A stretch of DNA of 8,217 nucleotides from Solirubrobacteraceae bacterium (GTDB lineage: Bacteria > Actinomycetota > Thermoleophilia > Solirubrobacterales > Solirubrobacteraceae). Positions within the stretch are counted from its first letter, which is position 1, and each line of letters begins with the position of its first letter. The stretch spans positions 1 to 8,217 of the forward strand of contig JAICUS010000252.1 in the NCBI GenBank assembly GCA_025935735.1, read 5' to 3'. Below the pieces are notes generated by a model. The model was given only the letters and a program-made list of their open reading frames with translations. It had not been told where the DNA came from and ran no database searches. The translations under genes were made by a program, and so were the position numbers. Below are positions 1-5,425 of the stretch, piece after piece.

Positions 1-329
1 CAGCGGCCGCCGGCCGGCGGGACGAACCCGACGCTCGCGTCGTGGAACGCGCGCAGGCATCGGGCGACGGCGCTGAGCGTCGCGTCCGACCATGCGAAGG
101 CGGGCAGCGGGTAGGTCGCCGGCGCGCCCGGCAAGAACGAGATGATCTCCCGACCGCGCCCGTCGATCCCGAGAGGCTCCGGAACCTGATCGAAGCCCGA
201 CGCGCGGAGATGGCGCAGAAACGCATGGATCGTCGGGGTCCAGGGACCCGCCGCGCGCCGGACCGTGTCGCCGACGCGGACGACGGCGGTCATGTTGCCG
301 CCGGCCAGGACCTCTTCGTGGTGTTCCAT
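1..329 (-). CDS. APH-family phosphotransferase, N-terminal 109 residues (cut by window edge)
   Basis: The visible part begins MEHHEEVLAGGNMTAVVRVG and continues with a TVRR segment, PWTPTIHAFLRHL, GFDQVPEPLG, REIISFLPG and LRAFHDAS. This is the N-lobe pattern of aminoglycoside phosphotransferase/choline kinase-like proteins: a beta hairpin carrying the nucleotide-binding strand, a helix, then the hinge strand ending in LPG. The catalytic HGD-type loop and the metal site would lie beyond the window edge and cannot be checked. Most members of this subfamily phosphorylate unknown small molecules, so the name does not imply drug resistance. The ATG at 329 is 3 bases after the oxidoreductase stop, so the gene is probably translated as the third member of the enolase-oxidoreductase operon. 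A GGAG sits about 15 bases upstream, rather far for a good ribosome site, which fits coupled translation. Family call is fairly sure; substrate is unknown. Confidence 0.8.
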   Translation of the reverse strand, partial: MEHHEEVLAGGNMTAVVRVGDTVRRAAGPWTPTIHAFLRHLRASGFDQVPEPLGIDGRGREIISFLPGAPATYPLPAFAWSDATLSAVARCLRAFHDASVGFVPPAGGR

Positions 330-332
330 CCG

Positions 333-1625
333 TCAGATCATCATCTCCGGCTGCTCGACCCGGCCGCCGGAGAAGCGACCGAGCGCGAACGAGTCGACGT
401 TGCGAGCGGACTTGCCGTCGAGCGCGAGGTCGGCCGCGATCTCACCGAGCACCGGCCCGAGCGTGAAGCCGTGTCCGCAGAGGCCGGTGACGACCGTCAG
501 CCCGTCGGGACCGGCGGAGCCGTCGATGATCGGCAGGCCGTCGGGCGTCATGTCGATCAGCCCGGCCCAGTAGCGCGCGGCACATGCCGAGGAGAGGCCC
601 GGGATCACCCCGGCCAGGCGGTGAAGCGATGCCTCGACCAGGCGGCGATCGACCTTCGGCTCGGGCGAGGTCTGGGGCACGAGGACGGTGCCGAGCGTCG
701 AGCGGTGCTGCAACTGGCCGGCGATCCGGCGCGTGTCCACGCGTAGGCGCAGGCTCTTGCGGAACGACATCGCCCGCGGCAGCCAGAACCGCCACCCGTG
801 CAGGTCGGCGAACGAGAGGCCGTGCGCGACCCGGGCGTTGAGCCCGGCGCTGACCACGACGCGACCGTCTGGGCGCTGGCGCGCGCCGAACCCGAACGCC
901 CGCAGCGTCTGGGCGAACAGCGGCGCCTGCGGCTGCGTCTCGAGCTCGGACATCACCACCGGCATGATCGGAACGGCGACACCGGCGGTGCGCGTCAGAT
1001 GCGGCGTCCACGCGCCGGCGGCGACGACGACCGCGCCGGCGTCGATCGGACCCTGGGTGGTGGCGACGCCGGTCATCCGCCCGCGGTCCTCGCGCAGCGC
1101 GGTCACCTTGATCCCGTAAGCGGCGTGCGCGCCTGCCCGCTCCGCCCGGCGCGCGTAGAGCTGCGTGCCCTTCTCAGGCTGACAGTGCGCATCGACCGGA
1201 CTCCACATGCTGCCCAGGAGCGGCCCGGTGGCGGCCGGAAGCAGCTCGCGCGTCCGGTCGACGTCCAACAGCTCGACGCTCGTCAGGCCGGCGCGGTGTG
1301 CCTCGGCGACCAAGGCGCGCAGGACGGGAAGCTCCTCCTCGCGCGTCTGGATGTAGAGGTTGCCGCCGGCCACGAGCTCGAGATCGCCCTCCTCCGCGGC
1401 CTCGGTCCACAGCCGCAGCGCCTCCTGCGCCAGCGGCAACTCGGCGGCGTGCCGCCCCTGCACGCGCAGCGAGCCCTGCGCCCGGCCCGAGCCTTCCCGG
1501 CCGGGACCGTCCTCCTTGTCGATCAGCACGACGCCGGCGCCTCGCGCGGCCACCGCCGCCGCGGTGGCCGCGCCGACGATGCCGCTGCCCACCACCACCA
1601 CGTCAGCGGAGCGCGGAAGCCTCAT
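333..1625 (-). CDS. FAD-dependent oxidoreductase, DAO family (sarcosine/D-amino-acid oxidase-like)
   Basis: A complete 430-residue protein, normal length for the DAO family. The Rossmann FAD site is at residues 9-20 (VVVVGSGIVGAA), with the ribose-binding acid at D36 (VVLIDKED). A conserved FAD-contacting stretch follows at 42-59 (GREGSGRAQG...). The substrate domain is in the middle, and the C-terminal FAD segment reads RYWAGLIDMTPDGLPIIDG (351-369) then GLCGHGFTLGP (381-391). These match sarcosine oxidase beta-subunit-like and D-amino-acid dehydrogenase-like proteins, which oxidise a C-N bond and pass electrons to oxygen or a carrier. Cys383 occupies the place usually held by Ser in the SGHGF motif. 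The ATG at 1625 overlaps the upstream enolase stop as TGATG and has no clear Shine-Dalgarno, so it is probably translated by reinitiation. There is no signal peptide, so it should be cytoplasmic. The substrate, probably an amino or imino acid linked to the enolase reaction, is inferred. Confidence 0.9.
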   Translation of the reverse strand: MRLPRSADVVVVGSGIVGAATAAAVAARGAGVVLIDKEDGPGREGSGRAQGSLRVQGRHAAELPLAQEALRLWTEAAEEGDLELVAGGNLYIQTREEELPVLRALVAEAHRAGLTSVELLDVDRTRELLPAATGPLLGSMWSPVDAHCQPEKGTQLYARRAERAGAHAAYGIKVTALREDRGRMTGVATTQGPIDAGAVVVAAGAWTPHLTRTAGVAVPIMPVVMSELETQPQAPLFAQTLRAFGFGARQRPDGRVVVSAGLNARVAHGLSFADLHGWRFWLPRAMSFRKSLRLRVDTRRIAGQLQHRSTLGTVLVPQTSPEPKVDRRLVEASLHRLAGVIPGLSSACAARYWAGLIDMTPDGLPIIDGSAGPDGLTVVTGLCGHGFTLGPVLGEIAADLALDGKSARNVDSFALGRFSGGRVEQPEMMI

Positions 1626-2737
1626 CAGAGCCGGGCGCGGGCGTCCAGCCGGCGCAGCGCCGACTCGTCGATCTCGATGCCGAGGCCCGGGCCGTCAGGG
1701 ATGGCGATCTGACCATCGACGACCTCGACCGTCTGCTCCGCGAGCTGCTCGCGGTACTTCAGCGGGCCCATCAGATACGACGGATACGCCAGGCGCGGCA
1801 GCACGGCCGCGAGATGGAGGCCCATCGCCGTGGCGATGTCCATCTCGATCACGCTGCCCACCATCAGCCCGAGGCCGGCGGCATGCGCGATCTGTGCCAC
1901 CTGCAGCGCGGCGGTGGGTCCGCCGAGCTTGGAGTGCCCGAGGTTGACGACCGTCGCCGAGCGCTCGCGCACGACCGCCGCCGCGTCACTCACCGTGCGC
2001 ACCGCCTCGTCGGCGGTCAGATCCACCGTGAGGCTGCCGACCAGCTCGCGCTGGAACGCGGCCGCGCTCGGAGGCAAGGGCTGCTCGAGCATGCTCAGGC
2101 CCACCTCCGCGACCCGCGGCAGCGCCCGGATCAGGTCGGTCGGCGTCCACATCGCGTTGACATCCACGAACAGCTGCACTTCCGGGCCAACCGCGTCGCG
2201 AACGGCCTGTAGCCGGTCCAGGTCCTCGTCGACGTTCCCGCGACCCGCGTAGAGCTTGAGCGAGCGGTACGTCTCACGCTGCTGCAGGGCGGTCTCGACC
2301 ATCCGGCCGGGATCCGCGTCCCAACCCACCGAACCGTGCACGTCCGTGCGGTCGCGGAACGCGCCACCGAGCAGCGCGTGAACGGGGACTCCGAGCGCGC
2401 GCCCGACGAGATCGAGCAACGCCGTGTCCACCGCCGCCGTCGTGAACGGCGCGAACTTGAGCACCTTCCCGAGATCGGCGAGCAGCGGCACCCGGCGCTG
2501 CGGATCGCGACCGAGCAGCGCCGGGGCCACCCGCTCCTCCACGAGCTCGACGATCGACCGCTGCGTCTCGCTCGTGAACGCCGGCACCGGGCACGCCTCG
2601 CCGTACCCCACCGCGCCATCGTCGGTGCGGATGACCACGACGACATTCGGGGACGCCGTGCGGTCGGTCGTCCCGAACCGGAACGTCGTCCTGAAAGAGG
2701 CCGCGATCGGGATGGCTTCAATCGACTCGATCTTCAT
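1625..2737 (-). CDS. Enolase-superfamily protein, MLE subgroup, lacking the usual catalytic lysines
   Basis: A 370-residue protein with the full two-domain layout: alpha+beta capping domain (about 1-125), then a TIM-type barrel. The metal ligands are D192 (FVDVNAMW), E218 (SMLEQPLP) and D243 (LTADEAV). Their spacing of 26 and 25 residues equals that of Pseudomonas muconate lactonizing enzyme (D198, E224, D249), placing it in the MLE subgroup. The same register puts K161 at MLE Lys167 but Y163 at the catalytic Lys169 (SLKLYAG), and G267 at Lys273 (VVNLGHSKLGG). So metal-dependent enolate formation looks possible while both usual acid/base lysines are missing. H268 and Y163 are possible replacements. 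The later barrel strand MVGSVIEMD (292-300) is conserved. The start ATG has GAAGG 6 bases upstream. First gene of the minus-strand operon, divergent from the GntR regulator. Reaction unknown; epimerase, dehydratase or cycloisomerase roles all occur in the subgroup. Confidence 0.9.
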   Translation of the reverse strand: MKIESIEAIPIAASFRTTFRFGTTDRTASPNVVVVIRTDDGAVGYGEACPVPAFTSETQRSIVELVEERVAPALLGRDPQRRVPLLADLGKVLKFAPFTTAAVDTALLDLVGRALGVPVHALLGGAFRDRTDVHGSVGWDADPGRMVETALQQRETYRSLKLYAGRGNVDEDLDRLQAVRDAVGPEVQLFVDVNAMWTPTDLIRALPRVAEVGLSMLEQPLPPSAAAFQRELVGSLTVDLTADEAVRTVSDAAAVVRERSATVVNLGHSKLGGPTAALQVAQIAHAAGLGLMVGSVIEMDIATAMGLHLAAVLPRLAYPSYLMGPLKYREQLAEQTVEVVDGQIAIPDGPGLGIEIDESALRRLDARARL

Positions 2738-2743
2738 GGCGCG

Positions 2744-2748
2744 CCTTC
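2744..2748 (-). promoter_or_regulatory. Ribosome binding site of the enolase-family gene
   Basis: GAAGG on the minus strand, separated by 6 bases (CGCGCC) from the ATG at 2737. It fixes the start of the operon's first gene. The two downstream genes lack comparably placed sites and seem to depend on translational coupling. Confidence 0.65.
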
Positions 2749-2775
2749 ACAAGTGGGTTACCCAATTGCTAGATT
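2746..2775 (+). promoter_or_regulatory. Candidate promoter of the GntR regulator gene
   Basis: TTCACA (2746-2751) and TAGATT (2770-2775) resemble -35 and -10 hexamers separated by 18 bases. Transcription would begin only a few bases before, or at, the ATG at 2786. No Shine-Dalgarno sequence is present there, so a leaderless or nearly leaderless transcript is likely. On the minus strand TAGCAA (2771-2766) could act as a -10 for the enolase operon, with a short leader containing GAAGG; this is weaker. The call is by eye from consensus resemblance only. Confidence 0.4.
2754..2764. promoter_or_regulatory. Putative regulator operator, site 1
   Basis: TGGGTTACCCA is a perfect 5+5 inverted repeat around a single central base. 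It lies between the start of the enolase operon and the middle of the gap, where a bound repressor would sit on either divergent promoter. GT...AC half-sites of this kind are recognised by FadR-type GntR proteins. Its centre (2759) is 21 bp from that of site 2, about two helical turns, so both sites would face the same side of the DNA. Confidence 0.5.
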
Positions 2776-2787
2776 GGTAGCACCAAT
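2773..2787. promoter_or_regulatory. Putative regulator operator, site 2 (overlaps regulator start codon)
   Basis: ATTGGTAGCACCAAT is a perfect 6+6 inverted repeat with a 3-base centre. Its core has the form TGGTNNNACCA, the same form as the classic FadR operator of the GntR/FCD family. It touches the candidate -10 hexamer and includes the first two bases of the regulator's ATG (2786). This suggests direct autoregulation. The CCAAT at 2762-2766 and ATTGG at 2773-2777 form a further inverted pair joining the two sites. Confidence 0.6.
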
Positions 2788-3457
2788 GACCAGCGACGTC
2801 CAGGCCCCCCGGCGCTTCGAAGCCGTCATCGAGGCCATCCTCTCGCTGGTCGAGGCGCGCGGGCTCCAGCCGGGCGATGCCCTCCCGACCGAGCGCGAGC
2901 TCGCGGAAACGCTCAGCGCGAGCCGGAGCGTCATCCGCCAGGCGTTCGGCGTCCTCGAGGAGCGCGGCCTGCTGCGCAGCATCCGCGGCTCAGGTCGCTA
3001 CCTGCGCGAGGCCCCGTCCGGCGGCGCCGATTCGCGGGAGCGGATCGAGATCGCCTCGATCGCCGACCTGCTGGAAGCCCGCACGCTGCTCGAGGTCGAG
3101 GTCGCCGCGCTGGCCTGCGAGCGCCGCACAACCGAACAGGCGCGCGATCTTCTCGCCCTCGCCCAGCGGCTGACCGTCTGGGAGGACAACCTCGCCTTCC
3201 ACTGCGCGATCGCCGCCGCCACCCAGAACTTCATGCTCGAACGCCTCGTAAGCCAACAGGTGGAGCTCGCCGGCGAACTGCATCAGCGCGACCGCTACGA
3301 GGACGCCGGCGAGCTCACGCGTATGCGTGCGGAGCACCGGGCGGTCGCCGAAGCCATCGCGGCCCGCGACGGCGACCTCGCCCGGGACCTCATGCGAGCC
3401 CACCTACGACGGACCCGCCGGCTGCTCGCCGCCACGGCCAGTGCTCCCGATAGGTGA
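2786..3457 (+). CDS. GntR-family transcriptional regulator, FadR subfamily (FCD domain)
   Basis: A 223-residue protein. Residues 10-75 form the GntR winged helix: LQPGDALPTERELAETL, then the recognition helix SRSVIRQAFGVLEERGLL and the wing RGSGRYL. Residues about 92-215 form an all-helical FCD ligand-binding domain. Its metal-binding histidines are visible at H139 (NLAFH), H184 (AEHRAV) and H206 (MRAHL). The position that is usually Asp, four residues before the first His, is N135, with D134 beside it. FCD regulators normally bind a carboxylic acid through this metal and then release DNA. It is divergent from the enolase-oxidoreductase operon across a 48-base gap with two palindromes, so it most likely controls that operon and itself. 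I chose ATG 2786 because the homology begins just after it and no better start with a ribosome site exists. A TTG at 2774 in the same frame is less likely. Confidence 0.93.
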   Translation: MTSDVQAPRRFEAVIEAILSLVEARGLQPGDALPTERELAETLSASRSVIRQAFGVLEERGLLRSIRGSGRYLREAPSGGADSRERIEIASIADLLEARTLLEVEVAALACERRTTEQARDLLALAQRLTVWEDNLAFHCAIAAATQNFMLERLVSQQVELAGELHQRDRYEDAGELTRMRAEHRAVAEAIAARDGDLARDLMRAHLRRTRRLLAATASAPDR

Positions 3458-3502
3458 CCGTCGCGACTTGCGCAGGCCGCATGCGGGTACGCGCCATTGG
3501 TC

Positions 3503-3859
3503 ATGAGTCAAGAGCAGCCCGTCTCCTATCTCACGCTGCGCAACGGCACTCCGGTCGAGACCCGCGACGGCGCGAGGATCGGCGTGGTCGCTCACGTCCT
3601 CGCCGACGTGGATGCCGACGTCTTCGACGGCTTGGTCATCGATCAGGGCTCCGGTCGTCATCGCTTCGCCGACGCTGATCTGGTCGGCGCCATGGATGAC
3701 CGGGCGGTGCGGCTGAACCTGGACGCCGACGCCGCGGCCCGGCTGCCCGAGCCAACCGAGAACCCGGCGTCGATGAGCACCGGACCCGACGACACCGTGC
3801 CCGACGATCTCGGTGACAAGCTCCGGCGCGCGTGGCAGCTGCTGTCAGGCGCCGGCTGA
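3503..3859 (+). CDS. Small PRC-barrel domain protein
   Basis: A 118-residue acidic protein. The segment from about residue 13 to 72 (GTPVETRDGARIGVV, then VFDGLVIDQGSGRHRFADADLVGAM) has the pattern of a PRC-barrel: a short beta barrel with a GxxVG-like turn and the FDGLVI strand. The tail (73-118) is Pro/Asp-rich and ends in a short amphipathic segment, DKLRRAWQLLSGAG. PRC-barrel proteins occur in ribosome maturation, photosynthetic reaction centres and many uncharacterised stress or surface proteins, so the fold does not give a role here. It is 45 bases after the regulator on the same strand and may be cotranscribed or have its own promoter; TACGCG at 3488 is a weak -10 candidate. An in-frame TTG at 3497 is an alternative start. 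No clear ribosome site was found. Confidence 0.75.
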   Translation: MSQEQPVSYLTLRNGTPVETRDGARIGVVAHVLADVDADVFDGLVIDQGSGRHRFADADLVGAMDDRAVRLNLDADAAARLPEPTENPASMSTGPDDTVPDDLGDKLRRAWQLLSGAG

Positions 3860-4096
3860 GGTATCGACGGCACAGAGCGCACGACGACTACGCTGCGCCC
3901 GAGACGCGGGGAATCCGCGGCCGGCGGGGCGAGGCCCGGCCCGCCCTGCCCCGGCCATTCGCACCCCGCCGGCGTCTCCGGGGACGAGCACGAAGCCTGG
4001 TGGCGCTGCCCGCTCGACGCGCGGCGTATCGCCGCCGTCGGCGCCTATGCCCCTGAGCTCACGGCGCGGCTGCCGGGCGGCGAACGCCCGGGATGA
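3860..4096 (+). pseudogene. Possible decayed coding remnant, plus strand, unrecognised
   Basis: The frame immediately after the PRC-barrel stop, in the same reading frame, stays open to a TGA at 4094-4096. Its last 46 codons (from 3956) read HSHPAGVSGDEHEAWWRC, then a PLDARRIAAVGAYAPEL segment. Almost all these codons end in G or C, and the composition looks like real protein rather than noise. There is no ATG or GTG start, so if it was a gene only its C-terminal end survives. I do not recognise a family. It could also be chance openness in GC-rich DNA. Confidence 0.25.
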
Positions 4097-4351
4097 GCAC
4101 GCGCGCGAGGTGGCTGAAGTACGGGCGCAGTCGCGTGTAGCGAATCGTCGCTTCGAGCCGCGCGCAATGACCGCCGGGAGAGCCGACGGCCAGTCCGCCC
4201 GGTAGTCCCGCGCCGTGGGCCGGAGCGACGGGAGCAGATCGCGCACGCACACGTACGCGCGGGGATGCGCGCGCCGGAACGCCCGCTTCCGCTCGCGGGC
4301 GAGCACGCAGCGCGCGCGGTGGGGACGGGCGAAGAGTTGTGTGAGAGCCAC
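4059..4351 (-). pseudogene. Possible frameshifted coding remnant, minus strand, unrecognised
   Basis: From a GTG at 4351 (GGA lies a few bases upstream) the minus strand reads VALTQLFARPHRARCVLARE, an Arg-rich stretch, then RDLLPSLRPTARDYRADWP. All of this has codons ending in G or C. Around 4160-4195 the coding-like signal appears to move to another frame, which reads ARLEATIRYTRLRPYFSHLA and RVLIPG and stops at 4059. Together they would make a protein of roughly 95 residues broken by one frameshift. No domain is recognised. A short, very Arg-rich protein is also what GC-rich noise yields, so confidence is low. It overlaps the end of the plus-strand remnant that stops at 4096. Confidence 0.22.
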
Positions 4352-4363
4352 ACGGCGTCCTGA

Positions 4364-4383
4364 CCGGACCGTCACGGTTCCGG
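4364..4383. repeat. Imperfect inverted repeat between two remnants
   Basis: CCGG-ACCGT-C-ACGGT-T-CCGG forms a stem with one bulged T and a very small loop. It lies between the stop of the minus-strand membrane fragment (4387) and the GTG of the next remnant (4351). It could be a terminator without a U-run, a former operator, or chance in 75% GC DNA. No T-run follows on either strand, so an intrinsic terminator is doubtful. Confidence 0.25.
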
Positions 4384-4386
4384 CCA

Positions 4387-4581
4387 CTAGGGCGCCTCGC
4401 GCTCGCCGCGCTCTGACTTGGGGCGCGCCCGGATGCGGTGCACATCGGCCCGGTCCGCGGCGCGCATGAGCAGGGCACGCCCGAGCGCCTGCGCGAGCGA
4501 CGGGCCGCCGCGGTGCAGGGCCTCGACCGCGACGATGACCAGGACGGCCGCGACCGCGGCGACCAGCCGGGCCCGGTCGGT
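4387..4581 (-). pseudogene. Possible C-terminal fragment of a membrane protein
   Basis: The minus strand reads 64 residues between an in-frame TAG at 4584-4582 and the TAG stop at 4389-4387. It starts RLVAAVAAVLVIVAVEALHR, a plausible transmembrane helix, followed by GGPSLAQALGRALLMRAADR and a basic, Arg-rich tail ending EREAP. Only three of the 64 codons lack G or C in the third position. There is no good start codon, so this would be the tail of a truncated gene whose upstream part was replaced at about 4575-4585, where the methyltransferase remnant begins on the other strand. The plus frame here shares the same third positions, so codon bias alone cannot decide the strand. The hydrophobic run is the main argument. 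Confidence 0.35.
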
Positions 4582-4730
4582 CTACGACTGGGCCAACCTC
4601 GAGGGCGTCCTGTACGCCGACGCCCGGGCGGCGGCGGTCGAGCTCCTGGACCTGGCGCCCGGCGCCCGGCGTGCTCGACGTCGCCTGCGGGACCGGCGCG
4701 AACTTCGGCCTGATCCGCGACCGGATCGGC
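4575..4730 (+). pseudogene. SAM-dependent methyltransferase remnant, frameshifted and truncated
   Basis: Codons from 4578 read SVYDWANLEGVLYADARAA and then AVELLDLAPGAR in one frame. From 4671 the next frame reads VLDVACGTGANFGLIRDRIG. Joined, these are the N-terminal region of a class I (UbiE-like) methyltransferase, with motif I (DVACGTG, the SAM-binding glycine loop) intact. The frame change needs one extra base within 4661-4670, where GGCGCCC is tandemly repeated (4654-4667), a likely slippage site. Removing one base restores LAPGARVLDVACGTG, the normal family spacing. After RDRIG the similarity ends and the ankyrin gene's promoter region begins, so motifs II onward are absent. The true N-terminus is also missing or replaced; an in-frame ATG at 4535 lies in sequence that reads better on the other strand. 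A one-base sequencing error could explain the frameshift but not the missing C-terminal two thirds. Confidence 0.65.
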
Positions 4731-4747
4731 GCGTCCGAAGCGCGCGG

Positions 4748-4753
4748 TACCGT
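4748..4753 (+). promoter_or_regulatory. Candidate -10 element of the ankyrin gene (leaderless)
   Basis: TACCGT ends exactly 7 bases before the GTG at 4761, the same element and spacing as TACCAT before the next gene (5413). With no Shine-Dalgarno sequence here, transcription probably starts at or next to the start codon. No clear -35 was picked out. Confidence 0.45.
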
Positions 4754-4760
4754 ACGGCGC

Positions 4761-5390
4761 GTGGTGAGCGGCGAGTCGGCCCTCATGGCGCTGGTCCGGG
4801 CGATCGTCGCCGGCGACGCGGCTGCCGCGGAGGAGCTGCTCGCGGCCTCGCCGGAGCTGGCGACCGCGCAGGCCGACCGCGGCGCGACCCGGCAGGACGC
4901 CGCGGACCACTACCTCGGCGCGATCGGGCACTACCTGTACGCCGGCGACACGGCGCTCCACGTCGCGGCCGCCGGCCACCGGCCCGACGTCGCGCGGAGC
5001 CTGATCCGCCGGGGCGCCGACGTCGGCGCTCGCAACCGGCGCGGCGCCGAGCCGCTGCACTACGCCGCCGACGGCCGGCCGGGCGCCGCCGGCTGGAGCC
5101 CCGGCAACCAGGCTGAGACGATCGCGTGCCTGATCGAGGTCGGCGCCGACCCGAACGCGCGCGACAAGGGCCGGGTCGCGCCGCTGCACCGCGCGGTCCG
5201 GACCCGGTGCGCCGCGGCCGTCGGCGCGCTGCTCGACGGCGGCGCCGACCCACAACTGGCCAACGGGCGCGGCTCGACGCCGTTGATGCTGGCCACGCGA
5301 GCCACCGGCCGGGGCGGCAGCGGCGCCCCCGAGGCGAAGGCCCAGCAGCGGGAGATCGTGCGCCTGCTGGAGCACCGCGTCACCGCCTGA
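4761..5390 (+). CDS. Ankyrin-repeat protein
   Basis: A 209-residue protein from GTG 4761. Residues 9-30 form an initial helix pair (ALVRAIVAGDAAAAEELLAA). Ankyrin repeats follow: GDTALHVAAAGHRPDVARSL with IRRGADVGARN (62-92), GAEPLHYAADG then AETIACLIEVGADPNARD (95-135), VAPLHRAVRTRCAAAVGALL with DGGADPQLAN (139-168), and a capping GSTPLMLATR (171-180). The insert GATRQDAADHYLGAIGHYLY (41-60) before the first full repeat is typical of a bacterial ankyrin subfamily I know from actinobacteria. There is no signal peptide or membrane segment, so it is probably a cytoplasmic binding scaffold; its partner is unknown. The frame is open further upstream only because it runs into the methyltransferase remnant. 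The start is chosen from the TACCGT element 7 bases before GTG 4761. GTG 4764 and ATG 4785 are alternatives. Confidence 0.88.
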   Translation: MVSGESALMALVRAIVAGDAAAAEELLAASPELATAQADRGATRQDAADHYLGAIGHYLYAGDTALHVAAAGHRPDVARSLIRRGADVGARNRRGAEPLHYAADGRPGAAGWSPGNQAETIACLIEVGADPNARDKGRVAPLHRAVRTRCAAAVGALLDGGADPQLANGRGSTPLMLATRATGRGGSGAPEAKAQQREIVRLLEHRVTA

Positions 5391-5412
5391 GCACGCTCGC
5401 CGCCGGGAGGGC

Positions 5413-5418
5413 TACCAT
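5413..5418 (+). promoter_or_regulatory. Candidate -10 element of the small exported-protein gene (leaderless)
   Basis: TACCAT lies in the 35-base gap after the ankyrin stop, 7 bases before the ATG at 5426. The element and spacing match those before the ankyrin gene. There is a GGGAGGG at 5405-5411, but it is 14 bases from the ATG and upstream of the -10, so it is a poor ribosome site. Confidence 0.45.
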
Positions 5419-5425
5419 CGAGACC

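Noticed and set aside
42..2252. Long plus-strand open frames opposite the oxidoreductase and enolase genes
   Set aside because: Their translations are Arg/Pro/Ala-rich without domains, and the minus strand encodes complete recognisable enzymes.
2336..2785. N-terminal extension of the GntR regulator frame upstream of ATG 2786
   Set aside because: The extension is antisense to the enolase gene and lacks the family pattern. The winged-helix domain begins right after ATG 2786.
2738..2785. A riboswitch or attenuator before the enolase operon
   Set aside because: The 48-base gap is too short and is fully explained by palindromes, a -10-like hexamer and a ribosome site.
4535..4577. ATG 4535 as a genuine start of the methyltransferase
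   Set aside because: The 14 codons that follow are Thr/Ala/Arg noise, while the opposite strand reads as a hydrophobic helix. The recognisable methyltransferase begins only near 4578.
4059..5375. A 438-codon open frame on the minus strand antisense to the ankyrin gene
   Set aside because: It is Arg/Gly/Ala-rich low-complexity sequence opposite a clear ankyrin protein, as expected for antisense frames in very GC-rich DNA. Only its last ~35 codons look coding, and they are listed as a remnant.
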